In this document: positions 38,385 to 50,900 of the stretch, piece by piece
Numbering within the stretch: the first letter of the stretch is position 1
How the letters are laid out: each line of letters begins with the position of its first letter
NCBI RefSeq assembly: GCF_025698545.1
Contig: NC_068567.1
Location: forward strand, 248,001 to 312,000
Direction of reading: 5' to 3'
DNA from: Gossypium raimondii
Taxonomy: Eukaryota > Streptophyta > Magnoliopsida > Malvales > Malvaceae
DNA: 64,000 nt
Notes under the pieces: model-generated
The model's input: only the letters and a program-made list of their open reading frames with translations
Told to the model about the DNA's origin: nothing
Databases searched by the model: none
Program-made: the position numbers and the translations under genes

Positions 38385-41300
38385 ATGGGCGATCTCCGAG
38401 ATTGGTCGCCTGAACCAAACGGCGTCTCGTCAAGAGACAGGTATTCATCGTCATCATCTTCATCATCGAATCAAGCGGGGATTAGTGCGGAGTATTGGAG
38501 AAAAGCCGAGGAAGCAACGCAGGGGATCATAGCCCGTGTCCAGCCAACTGTTGTTTCCGAAGAGAGGAGAAAAGCGGTTATCGATTACGTTCAGAGATTA
38601 ATTAGAAATTATCTTGGTTGTGAGGTTAGGTTTTTGAAGGAAAAAAAACATTAATTAAGTTTTCAATTATGCTTTTTATCTATTTAAATGGATAAAATGT
38701 TGACCTTTTATCGAAACTAGTAATTTAGGTGGAAAATGGAAATGGCTACCGTATTTGTTATATTTACTAGTACAAGAATTTTTAGGATGGAGTGTAAGTT
38801 TTGAACTTAATTCTTGTGTAGTTTGGAGTCACCTAAGATTAAACATGATTAGTATTTGTTGATAAAATAAAAACTAAGAATGGTGGTGGAAGAACCTCTA
38901 ATTCGGCTTAAGATAATGTGGTTTCCGACGAACTGAAGCTTCATTACTTTAGTATATGGAACGTGGGGCTGTTTGTTATTGTTAAATCTCCATCATTCTT
39001 TAATAACCACGTGTCTGTTATAGATGGAAACTGTTAATAAGGCTTAATACTTGTTGTAGAAATAGATGAAAACTCGGTTCATATACGTTCCGTTATAGCG
39101 GAGTACTTAAAAGGAATTACCTATAACGGTAAAATTCAGTTTGGAAATTTGTCATTTAATGTTTGCAGCTGAAAACAACCTGGCTGTTAATGGTGATATG
39201 ACACATACATTCTTTTTTTCAGTAATATGGTGATAATTGTCTCGTATATAGATTTTGTCGTTTTGCTGTCCTGGTTTTCATAGCTATCGATTAGTGAGGT
39301 CACGAACCTAAGAGCATTCATTTGAATTAGCAATCGGTTTGTATAGATATTAATCCCATAGCTATCTGTTTTCCTGCTTCAAGAACCTCTAACTCGCCAC
39401 AAGATGATGAACTGAAGCCTCATCACTTTAATATATAGAAATTGGGGTGTTTGTTATTGTTTAATCTCTATCATTCTTTAAAAACCAAGTGTCTGTGGTA
39501 GATGAAAACTGTTAATAAAGACTAATAGTTGTTGTAGAAATTGACCAATGTGGAAATTGCAAATTCTCTACCACATTTATGAATATCACATGCAGCCAAA
39601 GTCTCATCCATTGGGAGTTAGATGTGATAATGGGGCTATTCATTGAGTGCTTTTGAGTATTTGACATCTGTGATTGACCGAACTCGGTTCATTTACATTA
39701 CGTGATCAATGGGTGTTTTAAACTTCAATTTAGCAGAGTACTTAAAAATAATCACCTGTAATGGTAAAATTCAGTTTGGAAATTTGTCATTTGATGTTTC
39801 CAGCTGAAAACAACCTGGCTGTCAATGACCATATGACGTATACATTTTTTTTCAGTACTATGGTGATAATTGTCTCGTATGTAGTTTTTGTCGTTTTGCT
39901 GTCCTGGTTTTCATAGCTATCGATTGGTGTGATCATGAACCTAAGAGCATTCACTTGAATTAGTTGTCGGTTTGGATAGATCTTAATCCTTTAGCTTGTA
40001 TTTATTACAGGTATTTCCATTTGGGTCAGTGCCCTTGAAGACCTATCTTCCTGATGGAGATATTGACTTGACAGCCTTCGGTGGCTTAAACTTTGAGGAG
40101 GCTCTGGCAAATGATGCTTGTTCTGTCCTTGAAAGAGAAGATCGTAACACTGCTGCTGAGTTTGTGGTGAAGGATGTTCAATTAATTCGGGCAGAGGTTT
40201 TTAACTTCAACTGATATGATTCTGTAGATCTTTGCTTAGTCAAATTATTTGTTTTCTGATGCATAAGAGACTAACCTGTTTACATAAGGTTTACTTCATT
40301 CTTTATTCTTTTTGTTGACGTTTACATCTATTTTTATTTTCAGTTTTCCCTCCTTGACTATTATTTTAACATTGTTATTAAGTAGAAAATGCAGCAGGAA
40401 AAGGTCTTGATGCATTCACATGTTTTTCCCTTTTCAATTTAATGAGTGCTACTTCTGAAAAGCAAGAGGAGTTATATTTCTATGCTCTGACCAGATAGCG
40501 GAGTTATATTTCTTCCTCACAAGAGTAGAAGTAAAGCTTTTAAAAAGTTTATGAATTTATATTTTTCAGATATTATTCCAAGCTTTAGTAAGAGTTTACT
40601 CTTCTTTTTTGCATTCTGATATCTGTGACGACCATTCATTTTATAAATATTGGATATAATGGTTTTTGCGGCCAGTTAATTGTTTTCTCCTAAATAAATA
40701 CTTTCTTATAGCTTATCAGGCTGATCTTATTTGTCAAAATATGGACTGTGGTATATAAAACTTTTTTCTTCTTTAATTGATCTTGCTGAAGCCTCTAAGT
40801 GAGCAATTGTTTTGTGGGTTGTTAAGGTTTTCCTTCTTCTCCTTTCTTTGATTTTAAATTTCATTTACTCAGTAATTATTAAGGTGATTAGAGATACACC
40901 CCCTTGCATGATTTACATCATACTGTTATGGAACAACCGAAGGAATGGTCTAATTGCGTTCACAAGTATACTATTCTTTCTCATCCTTGCCAGGTTTTTG
41001 TGCAGTTCAAGCATTACTTTGTCAGTTATTGCGTTTTAGATTGAGAGATAGGTCTATGCTTTTGCCTTTCTAATGGAATAAGACTTCCATTTCTCCCCGT
41101 TCTGCAAAAAGGCAAAAATAATTTACTCCAGAAATAAGAAAAGTAGGTATTCCCACAACCTAAAGAGGCATCAGGGAGCTTAATCAATCACCAGCCCAAC
41201 CTTGGTCATTGTAACAGTTTAGAATTTGGATGTGAATGAATTTTCTATATGCTTCTGTTATATGTGATCTTCTTCATGGTTATTATTTAAGGTGGTTAAT

Positions 41301-44300
41301 TATTGTTACAGTTTACGATTTGGAAATCATTTGTATCATATGTAATTGGCCATGTTAAGTTTGGCTTCTCTGGTGGCAGGTTAAGCTTGTAAAGTGTTTA
41401 GTGCAGAATATTGTGGTGGATATCTCATTCAATCAATTAGGAGGGCTATGCACCTTGTGCTTTCTTGAGCAGGTAGGTTTCATCGTAAAAATTTGGGTGT
41501 GAATGAAAGCTGTTTTTCTTACAAGTTGGTTCAGTTCATTTTCAAATAGAAAGAAGAAGGATCTGCGATGATTAGTTGCTAGTATATATTGGAAACATTT
41601 TGATGCAGACACACGTCTTTATGTTTTTTGGTTTTGGATCTTTTGGTGCCTTCTAGTGTTTCTTCTTCATTTTTTCGAAGTAAAAAAAAGATGCATCCAT
41701 TGCATTGGTTGAGAAACTTGAGGGATGAATATTCTTCTACGATCATTGAAACTTTACCATGTCAACTGAGGAAATTTACCTGATTACTCATGCAATATTT
41801 ATATTTTATTTAGTATAATTGACAAATAGTTTTCTGTTTTATTTCCCTAGTCATTGTCAGTTTAATCTCTCTATCTCTTTCTTGTGCGCAATAAATAGAT
41901 GACAATACCTCTTTCCTTTCCTCATTTCTTTGCTAATGTTTGCCAATCGATGTTATATTTAGATATGGACTTCAGATCTCTGCTATTCAATCTTTGTATA
42001 TTTATATCTATGTTTATATTTATATTTGCATTTGCACATACTGGTAGAGCTAGCATGCGTACGAGGGTGGCTAATTGGCTGTATCATATTGCAGTAACCA
42101 GAAATGCACCTTTATAAAAAGTTTTAACTTTGCTGATAATGTTACAGGTTGATCGTCTTATCGGACAAGATCATCTATTTAAACGTAGTATTATACTTAT
42201 CAAGGCTTGGTGCTACTATGAGAGTCGTATTCTGGGGGCTCATCATGGCTTGATTTCTACCTATGGTTTGGAGACTTTGGTGCTGTACATTTTCCATCTA
42301 TTCCATTCATCCCTAGATGGCCCTTTGGCGGTGAGTACTGCAGGATTTGGGCAGTTTAAACTAACTGATTCAATTACTTTAACTGATTGAATATATTGCA
42401 GGTTCTGTATAAGTTTTTGGATTACTTTAGCAAATTTGATTGGGAAAATTACTGCATTAGTTTAAATGGTCCAATCCCTATATCCTCCCTACCAGATATT
42501 GTGGGTAAGCAACTACATTTTTCTTTCATGCCACATCTTGTTTGTTCTACTCAATACAAGATTAAGATGCTTATTTCATTATCTTATATTTTGCAGTTGA
42601 GACGCCTGAAAATGGTGGGGGAGATTTGCTGCTTAGCAATGATTTTCTCAGGGAATGTGTGGAAACATTTTCAGTTCCATCAAGGGGATTTGACGCTAAT
42701 TCACGCATATTCCCTCAAAAGCATCTAAATATAGTAGATCCTCTAAAAGAAAACAATAATCTTGGTCGCAGTGTGAGCAAAGGTATGATCTTTTTTCCAT
42801 AGGCAAATGCCATTTTTCTTTTGTTTAACTCAAACTTTTAAGTCGTGAGAATTGCTGAAATATTTCTTTAGATATTGTGATTCTTGAACCGATTGAGAGG
42901 GATAAAAGTTAATCATGATGTAAGTTTTCCTCTCTAGGGAACTTTTACCGAATAAGAAGCGCTTTCACTTATGGGGCTCGGAAGCTAGGGCAGATTCTTT
43001 CCCAGTCTGAAGAAACCCTAGGAGATGAACTTCATAAGTTTTTCTCGAACACTCTGGATAGGCATGGAAATGGACAGAGGCCTGACGTTCAAGATCCTGC
43101 TCCATTGTCTAGATTCAGAGGACTTGGTGCAACACCATCAGTGTCAGGTACAGAGTCATGTCAAGAAGATCAAAACTTTTATGAATCAGAATCTTCAAAT
43201 TCAAGTACTGTGACTGGAAATTATAGATCTTCTGATAATGAGGGGTCATTGTACAAAGTCTATAATGGTAATATGTCTGAGAGGGAAACAGATGTTGGTA
43301 TAACCTTTAAGGAGCCACAGGGTTCTGCAAATGCATCAAGTATTTCACAAATCCGTCTCACAGGGGATGCTAAAGACCTGGCAACCTCCAGAATTCAAGG
43401 TCTTGTAATTTCAAATGATGCACATAAATCTTGCCCTCCAAATGCAGCGGACGTTTTTCCCTCAGGTACTGTAAGGCATGCACCTCATCTCTATTTTTGT
43501 AACTCGTCTTTGGATAATGGAGAGATAAGAAATGGAAATGTGGAGTGCAAACAGTCTGAAAATTCTGTTTTGTCTGAAGAGAATGCGACTTCTGGTATTC
43601 TTGGTGAAAGCAGTGAGAAGATGGGTGCTGATGTACATGGTGATCACAGTGAGAATCTGTCGGTTTCTAGTAGAGGGGTTCCGTCCCCTGTTGGGCCGAA
43701 GAATCATCCATTGAGTTTGAAATCTGCTTGGTCATCTGAGGATCTATATCCTGGGTATTCTAGTAATCCAGCTTCATGTAGTGCTGCTCCAAGTCGGGAA
43801 CTTTTGAGCTCATTGTCTGATCTCTGTGGGGATTACGATGCTAACATACGCAGTTTGAGTTATGGCCAGTGGTGGTTTGACTATGCCTTTAGTGCAGCTG
43901 TTCCTCCAATGTCTTCACCTTTGGTTTCTCAGTTCCAGAGCAAGAACTCATGGGATGTAGTACGCAAGTCAGGGCAGTTCAGGCGAAATGCAATTTCCCC
44001 AATGAATACCAACGGTGGTGTCCCTCGACAAGCCTACTATCCTATTAACCCTCCAGTTCTACATGGTTCTGGCTTCGGAATAGAAGAAATGCCAAAGCCT
44101 CGAGGAACAGGGACATACTTCCCCAATCCCAATACGGTATACTCATTCTAATCCTTTGGATTTCTGGTGCAAACATGCAGCCTCATGATGTTGTTTTGCC
44201 ATTGTTTGTTTTACTACTACCGATATTACTATTATTTGTTAAAGTTTCTGTTGGGCCTTGTTGCCACAATGTGGTTTTATGTCTAAATATTTTTGCAGAA

Positions 44301-44833
44301 CTATTACAAGGATAGGTCCTTGACAGCAAGGGGAAGGAATCCAGCATCGGCAAGATCTCCTCGCAACAATGGCCGTGCCATTACGTCCCCAGAGCCAAAT
44401 TCACCAGAGAGAAATAACCGTGAGGTGGCACAAATGCATTCCGTAAATCAGGGTGTTGGAAAATCAGGGTCATCGGAACTCCGCCACTCTGGTTCTGAAA
44501 AAGCATTATCCCCTAATTCCAATGGCTCAATGCATCAACCAGACAGGCTTGTAGAATTCGGGTCAATGAGGGCCCTACCTTTGGTGCCAACCTTTACAGA
44601 AACTGGCAAGCCGCATAATCCAGGATCTCCTAACGCTCAAAACTCAACTGGAATGGAAAGGCTAAAATCAGCCGCGAGCATGGATCAAGACAGGTTCGAC
44701 AATTCATTGTTTCCATCTAAAATACGTATTACTCTTCTCTGAGCCTTTTTTCTTACTGCTCCTAACATGCAGGATACTTGTACAATCATTCCATTTAAAA
44801 AACGAAGAAGATTTCCCTCCTTTATCCATCTGA
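38385..44833 (+). CDS. Nucleotidyltransferase / PAP-OAS1-like protein, tandem copy A
   Basis: Nine exons: 38385-38624, 40011-40196, 41380-41472, 42148-42330, 42402-42504, 42597-42782, 42938-44136, 44299-44693, 44773-44833. Total is 2646 nt, 881 aa, all phases closing. The DNA-polymerase-beta-type catalytic core is GSVPLKTYLPDGDIDLTAF, with Gly85-Ser86, Asp97 and Asp99. The third carboxylate is probably Asp156 in VVDISF. A helical PAP/OAS1 substrate-binding region follows (IKAWCYYESR, GLISTYGLETLVLY). About 600 Ser/Pro-rich C-terminal residues are of low complexity, ending in a conserved tail (FHLKNEEDFPPLSI). The class resembles Arabidopsis At3g51620/At3g61690. RNA 3' nucleotidyl transfer is plausible but the substrate is unknown. 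The last 61-nt exon was placed because its frame and tail close perfectly. Intron 1 has an internal duplication. Confidence 0.93.
38892..40000. repeat. Internal tandem duplication in NTase copy A intron 1
   Basis: A block starting gaacctctaattcggc (38892) recurs from gaacctctaactcgcc (39383). Both units share the sequence through ttggaaatttgtcatttaat, agctgaaaacaacctggctg and ggttttcatagctatcgatt. The period is about 490 bp for the first unit; the second is longer by about 120 bp. Copy B has only one unit. Confidence 0.85.
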
Positions 44834-45329
44834 AAATCGCCGAAGAATAGAGACAGGTAAAAACTCTAACAAAAGCCACAAAGCCTGAGCCCTCAGCTCG
44901 TGTGAATATTGCTCTCGGAATATAGCCATATTCCGAAGCTCGTTTACATGTATGGAGTTTGATTAGTTTTTGTGTGGTTCAAAGGCGTATAATGTACATT
45001 TCAACTAATTTTATTTTGGTCCCTTTTTAAATCTGGTCGTAGCTGTACTTTTTATAGTGAGTTATTGATGTATAGGATTGTTGAATTATGCCTTCTCTTT
45101 TGTTGTTAATTTTGCCCAGGTTTTGATATCTTTGCCACTGGTTTTCTGGCAAAGAAAAAAAAGTATAGAAACAGATATTGTTATTGCTCATTGTTGATGT
45201 AACTTTATACTGTCAAATAGTCTTCTTTTAGCTGTCTATGATGTTGTTTTACTGTTAAACTGAAATTTGTTGTTTTACTATTAAACTGACTCGAATAAAT
45301 AATCCGGTTTTTGGATAGGAGTAATCGGG
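44834..45329. other. 3' flank of NTase copy A
   Basis: Probable 3' UTR and end of the duplicated unit; matched by 53899-54290 behind copy B. No other gene. Confidence 0.6.
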
Positions 45330-45706
45330 GTCAAAGTATCATGGAGTCACTTGTACTAGTAGTTAGGTTGCATTTTGTTCTATCTACATAAAAAATGAGC
45401 AAACTAGTCTTTGTATGTTAGATTAGAGAGCAAATTGGTTTAATTAAAATTTTTATCCATTTCTACTATTAAAAACGGGTTCCTGGATGTTGACATGAGA
45501 TATACTTAGCACTCCAGGTGTAATTGTCTTGTTATTTGGTTAACAATGTAAGTTTTTAGAAGTAGAAATAGATGAAAATTTTTGCTGAAAGGACCAGTTT
45601 ACTTTTTATTTAATGTACAAGGATTATTTTACTATTTTTTTGAATAAAGGGAGCAAAATATAATTTAACTTCTAGCACAAGGACTTTCATGATATTTTTA
45701 CGACCC
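45330..45706. repeat. Fold-back element, family F1 (copy e)
   Basis: Starts gtatcatggagtcacttgta and ends acaaggactttcatgatatt, inverted relative to each other. The arms carry tatgttagattagagagcaa and a mirrored right partner. It lies just outside the 3' end of duplication unit A. Confidence 0.8.
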
Positions 45707-46984
45707 AATCTATATGTTAAATTGGCACATAAATGCATCTTAAAATCAAGTAGGTGTGCGTTGTAATAAACATTGTGAGGTAATAAACATAGAAGTAGAC
45801 TGCATTTGGACCTCTTTATTGAAATAATGGGTAAATTAATTTTATACATTTTAAAACGTGCAATTTAATCTTTCAATATGGAAGTTAAATCAATGCTAAT
45901 TAAATATTTTTATCACTTTGAAGCTTGAGTCGATGTGAGATTTTTTATTGGTTTAGTAACAAAATGGACCCTCAAATGTTTATATATTTTATTAATTTGA
46001 TCTTAAATATAAAAAAATCAACAAATTTAGCTCTCAATGTTTACAAAAATTTTATTTTAGTTCTAATTCTAAAACAATAAATAATTTTGACCCCAACATT
46101 TATAAAATTTATCAATTTAGTCTCAATTTAAAAAAACATTTAAAGATTACTTTTAGTTCTTTATAACCCATTAGCTAACTTATGTGAGATATTAGAAGAA
46201 AAGAGTGTCCTCTTTTAAGTCACTCGTAAAAGACTCTAAAATTTAGAATAAAACACAAAATTTAAGATCAAAAAAATAACAACATTAAAAATGTTATTTC
46301 TTTTATTGATTTACAAGTAGAGATCATTTTAAATTGTTCCATACCAATACACTAAATATAGCAATTAGAGCATGAAATAGTGAATAATTTTTTAAGGCCA
46401 AAGCATTACAAATTGTTTAATATATTAAATCTAAACAATGCCTTATTATTATTATTATTTTTGTAATTTCTATGTTAAATTAATATATTATTCTCAAAGA
46501 CTTGATTATTTAATTACCAAGTAATTAAGTTCCTTGAATTGTTTTTGTAGCAAAATATATACTAAATTTGAATATGGCAAACCATATAAACTAAATAAGG
46601 CTATATTATTATAAACTATTAATCAAAATTGATATCCTTGAACCCGGCGTGTTGGCTCGATGGTTAGAGTGTTTACTGTCCTAGATGTGGTCTGAGTTCG
46701 AGTTACCCTAATCACGTTGCTATTAAGGCTTTACCCTCCCTCTTGGATTCACCCCAAATTTTTTTCTAATTTGGTTTATGCTAAATAAGGTATGAGTTAT
46801 TATCTTGATTTATTTCTTTTGAAAACAATCATAACTAGGTTTAGAATAACTAATAATATCCCATATCTTTACAATATAATAAAATAATAAGACATTTGAT
46901 AACATTTAAAATATGTTATTGAAGTTTTTTTTTTTTAAATTTATTTTAACGAAAGTGGTCAAAATAATTTTATAAAATATTACC
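45707..46984. other. Spacer between the two NTase units
   Basis: No gene. AT-rich with repeat text at about 45900-46150 (phrases about ttagctctcaatgtttac) resembling the fold-back family at the window end, and a SINE-like element at 46640-46770. Confidence 0.5.
46640..46770 (+). repeat. tRNA-derived SINE-like element
   Basis: The 5' part reads like a tRNA gene: box A-like ttggctcgatggttagag at 46652-46669, then box B-like gagttcgagttac at 46694-46706 about 30 bases later. A pyrimidine-rich tail (ctttaccctccctcttgg) follows. It does not fold as an intact tRNA. Confidence 0.65.
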
Positions 46985-47607
46985 TAAAGACATAGTTTAT
47001 GTAATAAAAAAGACACATAACCGTATATAAGGTATTTGCATTGTTGGTTAAGACCAATACTAGAAGTGTTCATTAATCGGGCTAAGTTGAAGCTTGATTT
47101 CAAAGCCCAAGCTTTACTTGCCTAGGCATGCTCAAAACGACTCGTTTTACTATTTAAAAAATAATAAAAATATTTTTATTTAATTTCAATGATAAAAGTA
47201 TATAAATATAAATATAAATTTATTTTTTTATTAATTTTAAATAGTGAAATGGGTCACTAAAATAGATCCAATATTCAAAATATAAACATCTCCATTTAAG
47301 GTCCCAGGTCAATAGATTTCCAAGATCGAGTTCCATTAAAAGGTAAATTTAAGGAGTATGCAGTAACCTTAAGCCCAAAATGATATAAAAATTATAGAAA
47401 TATAATTTAGTATAATGGTAGAATTGCACTTTAACCGCTAAAAACTTATAGTTTAAATTTATCATCTAAAATATTTTTTTGACTTAACCCTAAAATATAT
47501 TTATAATAAAAAAAATTTCACCAAAATATAACAAATAAAAATTTGCATAGATTATACAATAATTTTAAATGCTTTAAATTAAGACAAATAGTAGAAGGGC
47601 AATCAAG

Positions 47608-47640
47608 GCCCAGCCCAGTCCTAAAAGGAGCAAACCCTAA
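47608..47640 (+). promoter_or_regulatory. Site II pair and telo-box upstream of NTase copy B
   Basis: ggcccagccca at 47608-47618 reads TGGGCTGGGCC on the other strand, two overlapping site II (TGGGCY) motifs. aaaccctaa at 47632-47640 is a telo-box. In plants these two often act together in genes expressed in dividing cells. They lie about 350 bp before the ATG and are absent from the matching place in copy A, where homology starts only at gcacacttttagattctacc. Confidence 0.65.
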
Positions 47641-47983
47641 CCACCACTGTTTCCATCCGCCGCCGTGATCGCACACTTTTAGATTCTACCTTCTTACAGC
47701 CATCAATTTTATTTTTCCCCAATTTCAATAAAACGCAAAAAGAAAACAGTTTTCACCGTCGTTTTGTCGTAATTTCCCCTGTCGTTCCTCCCCGAAACCC
47801 TGATCGTGAATAACAATAACAAAAAATAAAACGTGTTTTTAGATCAGAAGGGACGTTGGTTTAGGGCGGCGGCGACCTAAAGCGGGTTGAATGATCGGAC
47901 GTTCCTTTGAGACGTGAAGCGGCGGAATTGTTTTTCCGTAGGGAGGAAGAGGGGCGGCTGTTTTTTTGTTGTTGATGTTTTTG

Positions 47984-50900
47984 ATGGGCGATCTCCGAGA
48001 TTGGTCGCCTGAACCAAACGGCGTCTCGTCAAGAGACAGTTATTCATCGTCACCATCTTCATCATCGAATCAAACGGGGATTAGTGCGGAGTATTGGAGA
48101 AAAGCCGAGGAAGCAACGCAGGGGATCATAGCCCGTGTCCAGCCGACTGTTGTTTCCGAAGAGAGGAGAAAAGCTGTTACCGATTACGTTCAGAGATTAA
48201 TTAGAAATTATCTTGGTTGTGAGGTTAGGTTTTTGAAGAAAAAAAACATTAATTAAGTTTTCAATTATGCTTTTTATTGATTTAAATGGATAGAATGTTA
48301 GCATTTTCTCGAAACTAGTAATTTAGGTGGAAAATGGAAATGGCTACCGTATTTGTTATATTTACTAGTACAAGAATTTTTAGGATGGAGTGTAAGCTTT
48401 AAACTTAATTCTTGTGTAGTTTGGAGTCACCTAAGATAAAACATGATTAGTATTTGTTGATAAAATAAAAACTAAGAATGGTGGTGGAAGAACCTCTAAT
48501 TCAGCGTAAGCTAATGTGGTTTCCGACGAACTGAAGCTTCATTACTTTAGTATATGGAAAGTGGGGGTGTTTGTTATTGTTAAATCTCCATCATTCTTTA
48601 ATAATCGAGTGTCTGTTATAGATGGAAACTGTTAATCAGGCTTAATAGTTGTTGTAGAGATCGATCCATTTGGAAATTGCAAATTCTCTATCACATGGAT
48701 GAGGTTTCTATCATGTTAATGTTCTACTTTTATGAATGTCACGTGTAGCTAAAGTCTCGTCCATTGGGAGTTAGATGTGATAATGGGACTATTCATTGGG
48801 TGCTTTTGAGTATTTGACATCTGTGATTGACTGAATGCGGTTCATATATGATGCATTGCAGCGGAGTACATAAAAGGAATTATCTATAACGGTAAAATTC
48901 AGTTTGGAAATTTGTCATTTAATGTTTCCAGCTGAAAACAACCTGGCTGTTAATGACGATATGACGTATACATTTTTTTTCAGTAATATGGTGATAATTG
49001 TCTCGTATATTGTTTTTGTCATTTTGCTGTCTTGGTTTTCATAGCTATCGATTGGTGTGATCATCAACCTAAGAGCTGTCTTGGTTTTTATAGCTATCAA
49101 TTGGTGTGATCATTAACCTAAGAGCATTCATTTAAATTAGCGATTGATTTATTACAGGTATTTCCGTTTGGGTCAGTGCCCTTGAAGACCTATCTTCCTG
49201 ATGGAGATATCGACTTGACTGCCTTCGGAGGCTTAATCTTTGAGGAGGCTCTGGCAAATGATGTGTGTTCTGTCCTTGAAAGAGAAGATCATAACACTGC
49301 TGCTGAGTTTGTAGTGAAGGATGTCCAATTAATTCGGGCAGAGGTTTTTAACTTCAACTGATATGTTTCCGTAGATCTTTGCTTAGTCAAATTATTTGTT
49401 TTCTGATCCATAAGAGACTAACCTGTTTACATAAGGTTTACTTCATTCTTTATTCTTTTTGTTGACATTTTATATCTATTTTCATTTTGAGTTTTGCCTC
49501 CTGAACCATTATTTTAGCATTGTTATTACGTTGAAAACTCAGCAGGAAAAGGTCTTGATGCATTGACATATTTTTCCTTTTCAATTTGATGAATGCTATT
49601 TTGGGAAAAGCAAAAGGACTAATGATTTCTATTCTCTGACCAGATAGCAGAGTTGTAGTTTTTTCCTCACAAGAGTAGAAGTAAAACATTTAAAAAGTTT
49701 ATGAATTTATATTTTTCAGATATTCCAAGTTTTAGTAAGAGTTCACTCTTCTTCTTTTGTGCATTCTGATATTTGTGACAACCATTCATTTTATAAATAT
49801 TGGATATAGCGGTTTTTGCAGCCAATTAATTAATTTCTCCTAAATAAATACTTTCTTATAGCTTTTCAGGCTGATCTTATTTGTCAAAACATGGACTGTG
49901 GTGTATAAAACTTTTTTCTTCTTTAATTGATCTTGCTGAAGCCTCTAAGTGAGCAATTGTTTTGTGGGTTGTTAAGGTTTTCCTTCTTCTCCTTTCTTTG
50001 ATTTTAAATTCCATTTACTCAGTAATTAATAAGGTGATTAGGAATACTTTCTCATCCTTGCCAGTTTTTTGTGCAGTTCAAGCATTACTTTGTTGGTTAT
50101 TGCGTTTTAGATTGAGAGATATGTCTATGCTTTTCCCATTTTAATGGAATAAGACTTCCATTTTTTTTCCGTAAGGCAAAAATAATTTACTACAGAAATA
50201 AGAAAAGTAGATATTCCCACAAAACCTAATAAAAGTGGCATCAGGGAGCTTAGTCAATCAGCAGCCCAACCTTGGTCATTGTAACAGTTTACAATTTGGA
50301 TGTCAATGAATTTTTTATACGTTTCCATTAAATGGGATCTACTTCATGGTTATTATTTAAGATGGTTTATTATTGTAACAGTTTACAATTTCGAAATCTT
50401 TTGTATCATATGTAGTTGGCCATGTTAAGGTTGGCTTCTCTGGTGGCAGGTTAAGCTTGTAAAGTGTTTAGTGCAGAACATTGTGGTGGATATCTCATTC
50501 AATCAATTAGGTGGGCTGTGCACCTTGTGCTTTCTTGAGCAGGTAGGTTTCACTATCAAAATTTAGGTGTGAATGAAATCTGTTTTTCTTACAAGTTGGT
50601 TCTGTTCATTTGCAAATAGAAATAAGGATATGCAATGTTTAGTTGCTAGTATATATTGGAAACATTTTGATGCAGACACATCTTTATGTTTCTTGGGTTT
50701 GGATCTTTTGGTGCGTTTCTAGTGTTTCTTCTTCATTTTTTGGAAGTAAAAAAAGTTGCTTCCATTCCATTGGTTGAGAAATTTGCGGGATGAATGTATT
50801 CTTCTAGGATCTTTGAAACTTTACTATGTCAAGTAAGGAAATTCACCTGATAATTTCTGTAATGTTTATATTTTATTTAGTATAATTGACAAATAGTTTT

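Larger units (their letters stand above)
36235..45255 (+). repeat. Large tandem duplication, unit A (NTase gene)
   Basis: Homology to unit B (about 46985-54290) starts upstream near aaaaagacacataacaactt (36265; B 47008) and runs through the whole gene, introns included, to the 3' flank (tctttgccactggttttctg at 45130 and 54170). Unit A has about 1.1 kb of extra upstream sequence near 36800-38020, including F1 copy d. Confidence 0.9.

Noticed and set aside
43462-43707. Minus-strand frames over NTase exon 7 (and the match at 52514-52759)
   Set aside because: Present in both copies only because the coding strand is conserved; no independent signal.
46652-46706. Possible tRNA gene
   Set aside because: Box A and box B are present but there is no acceptor stem pairing and no anticodon arm; better read as a SINE.
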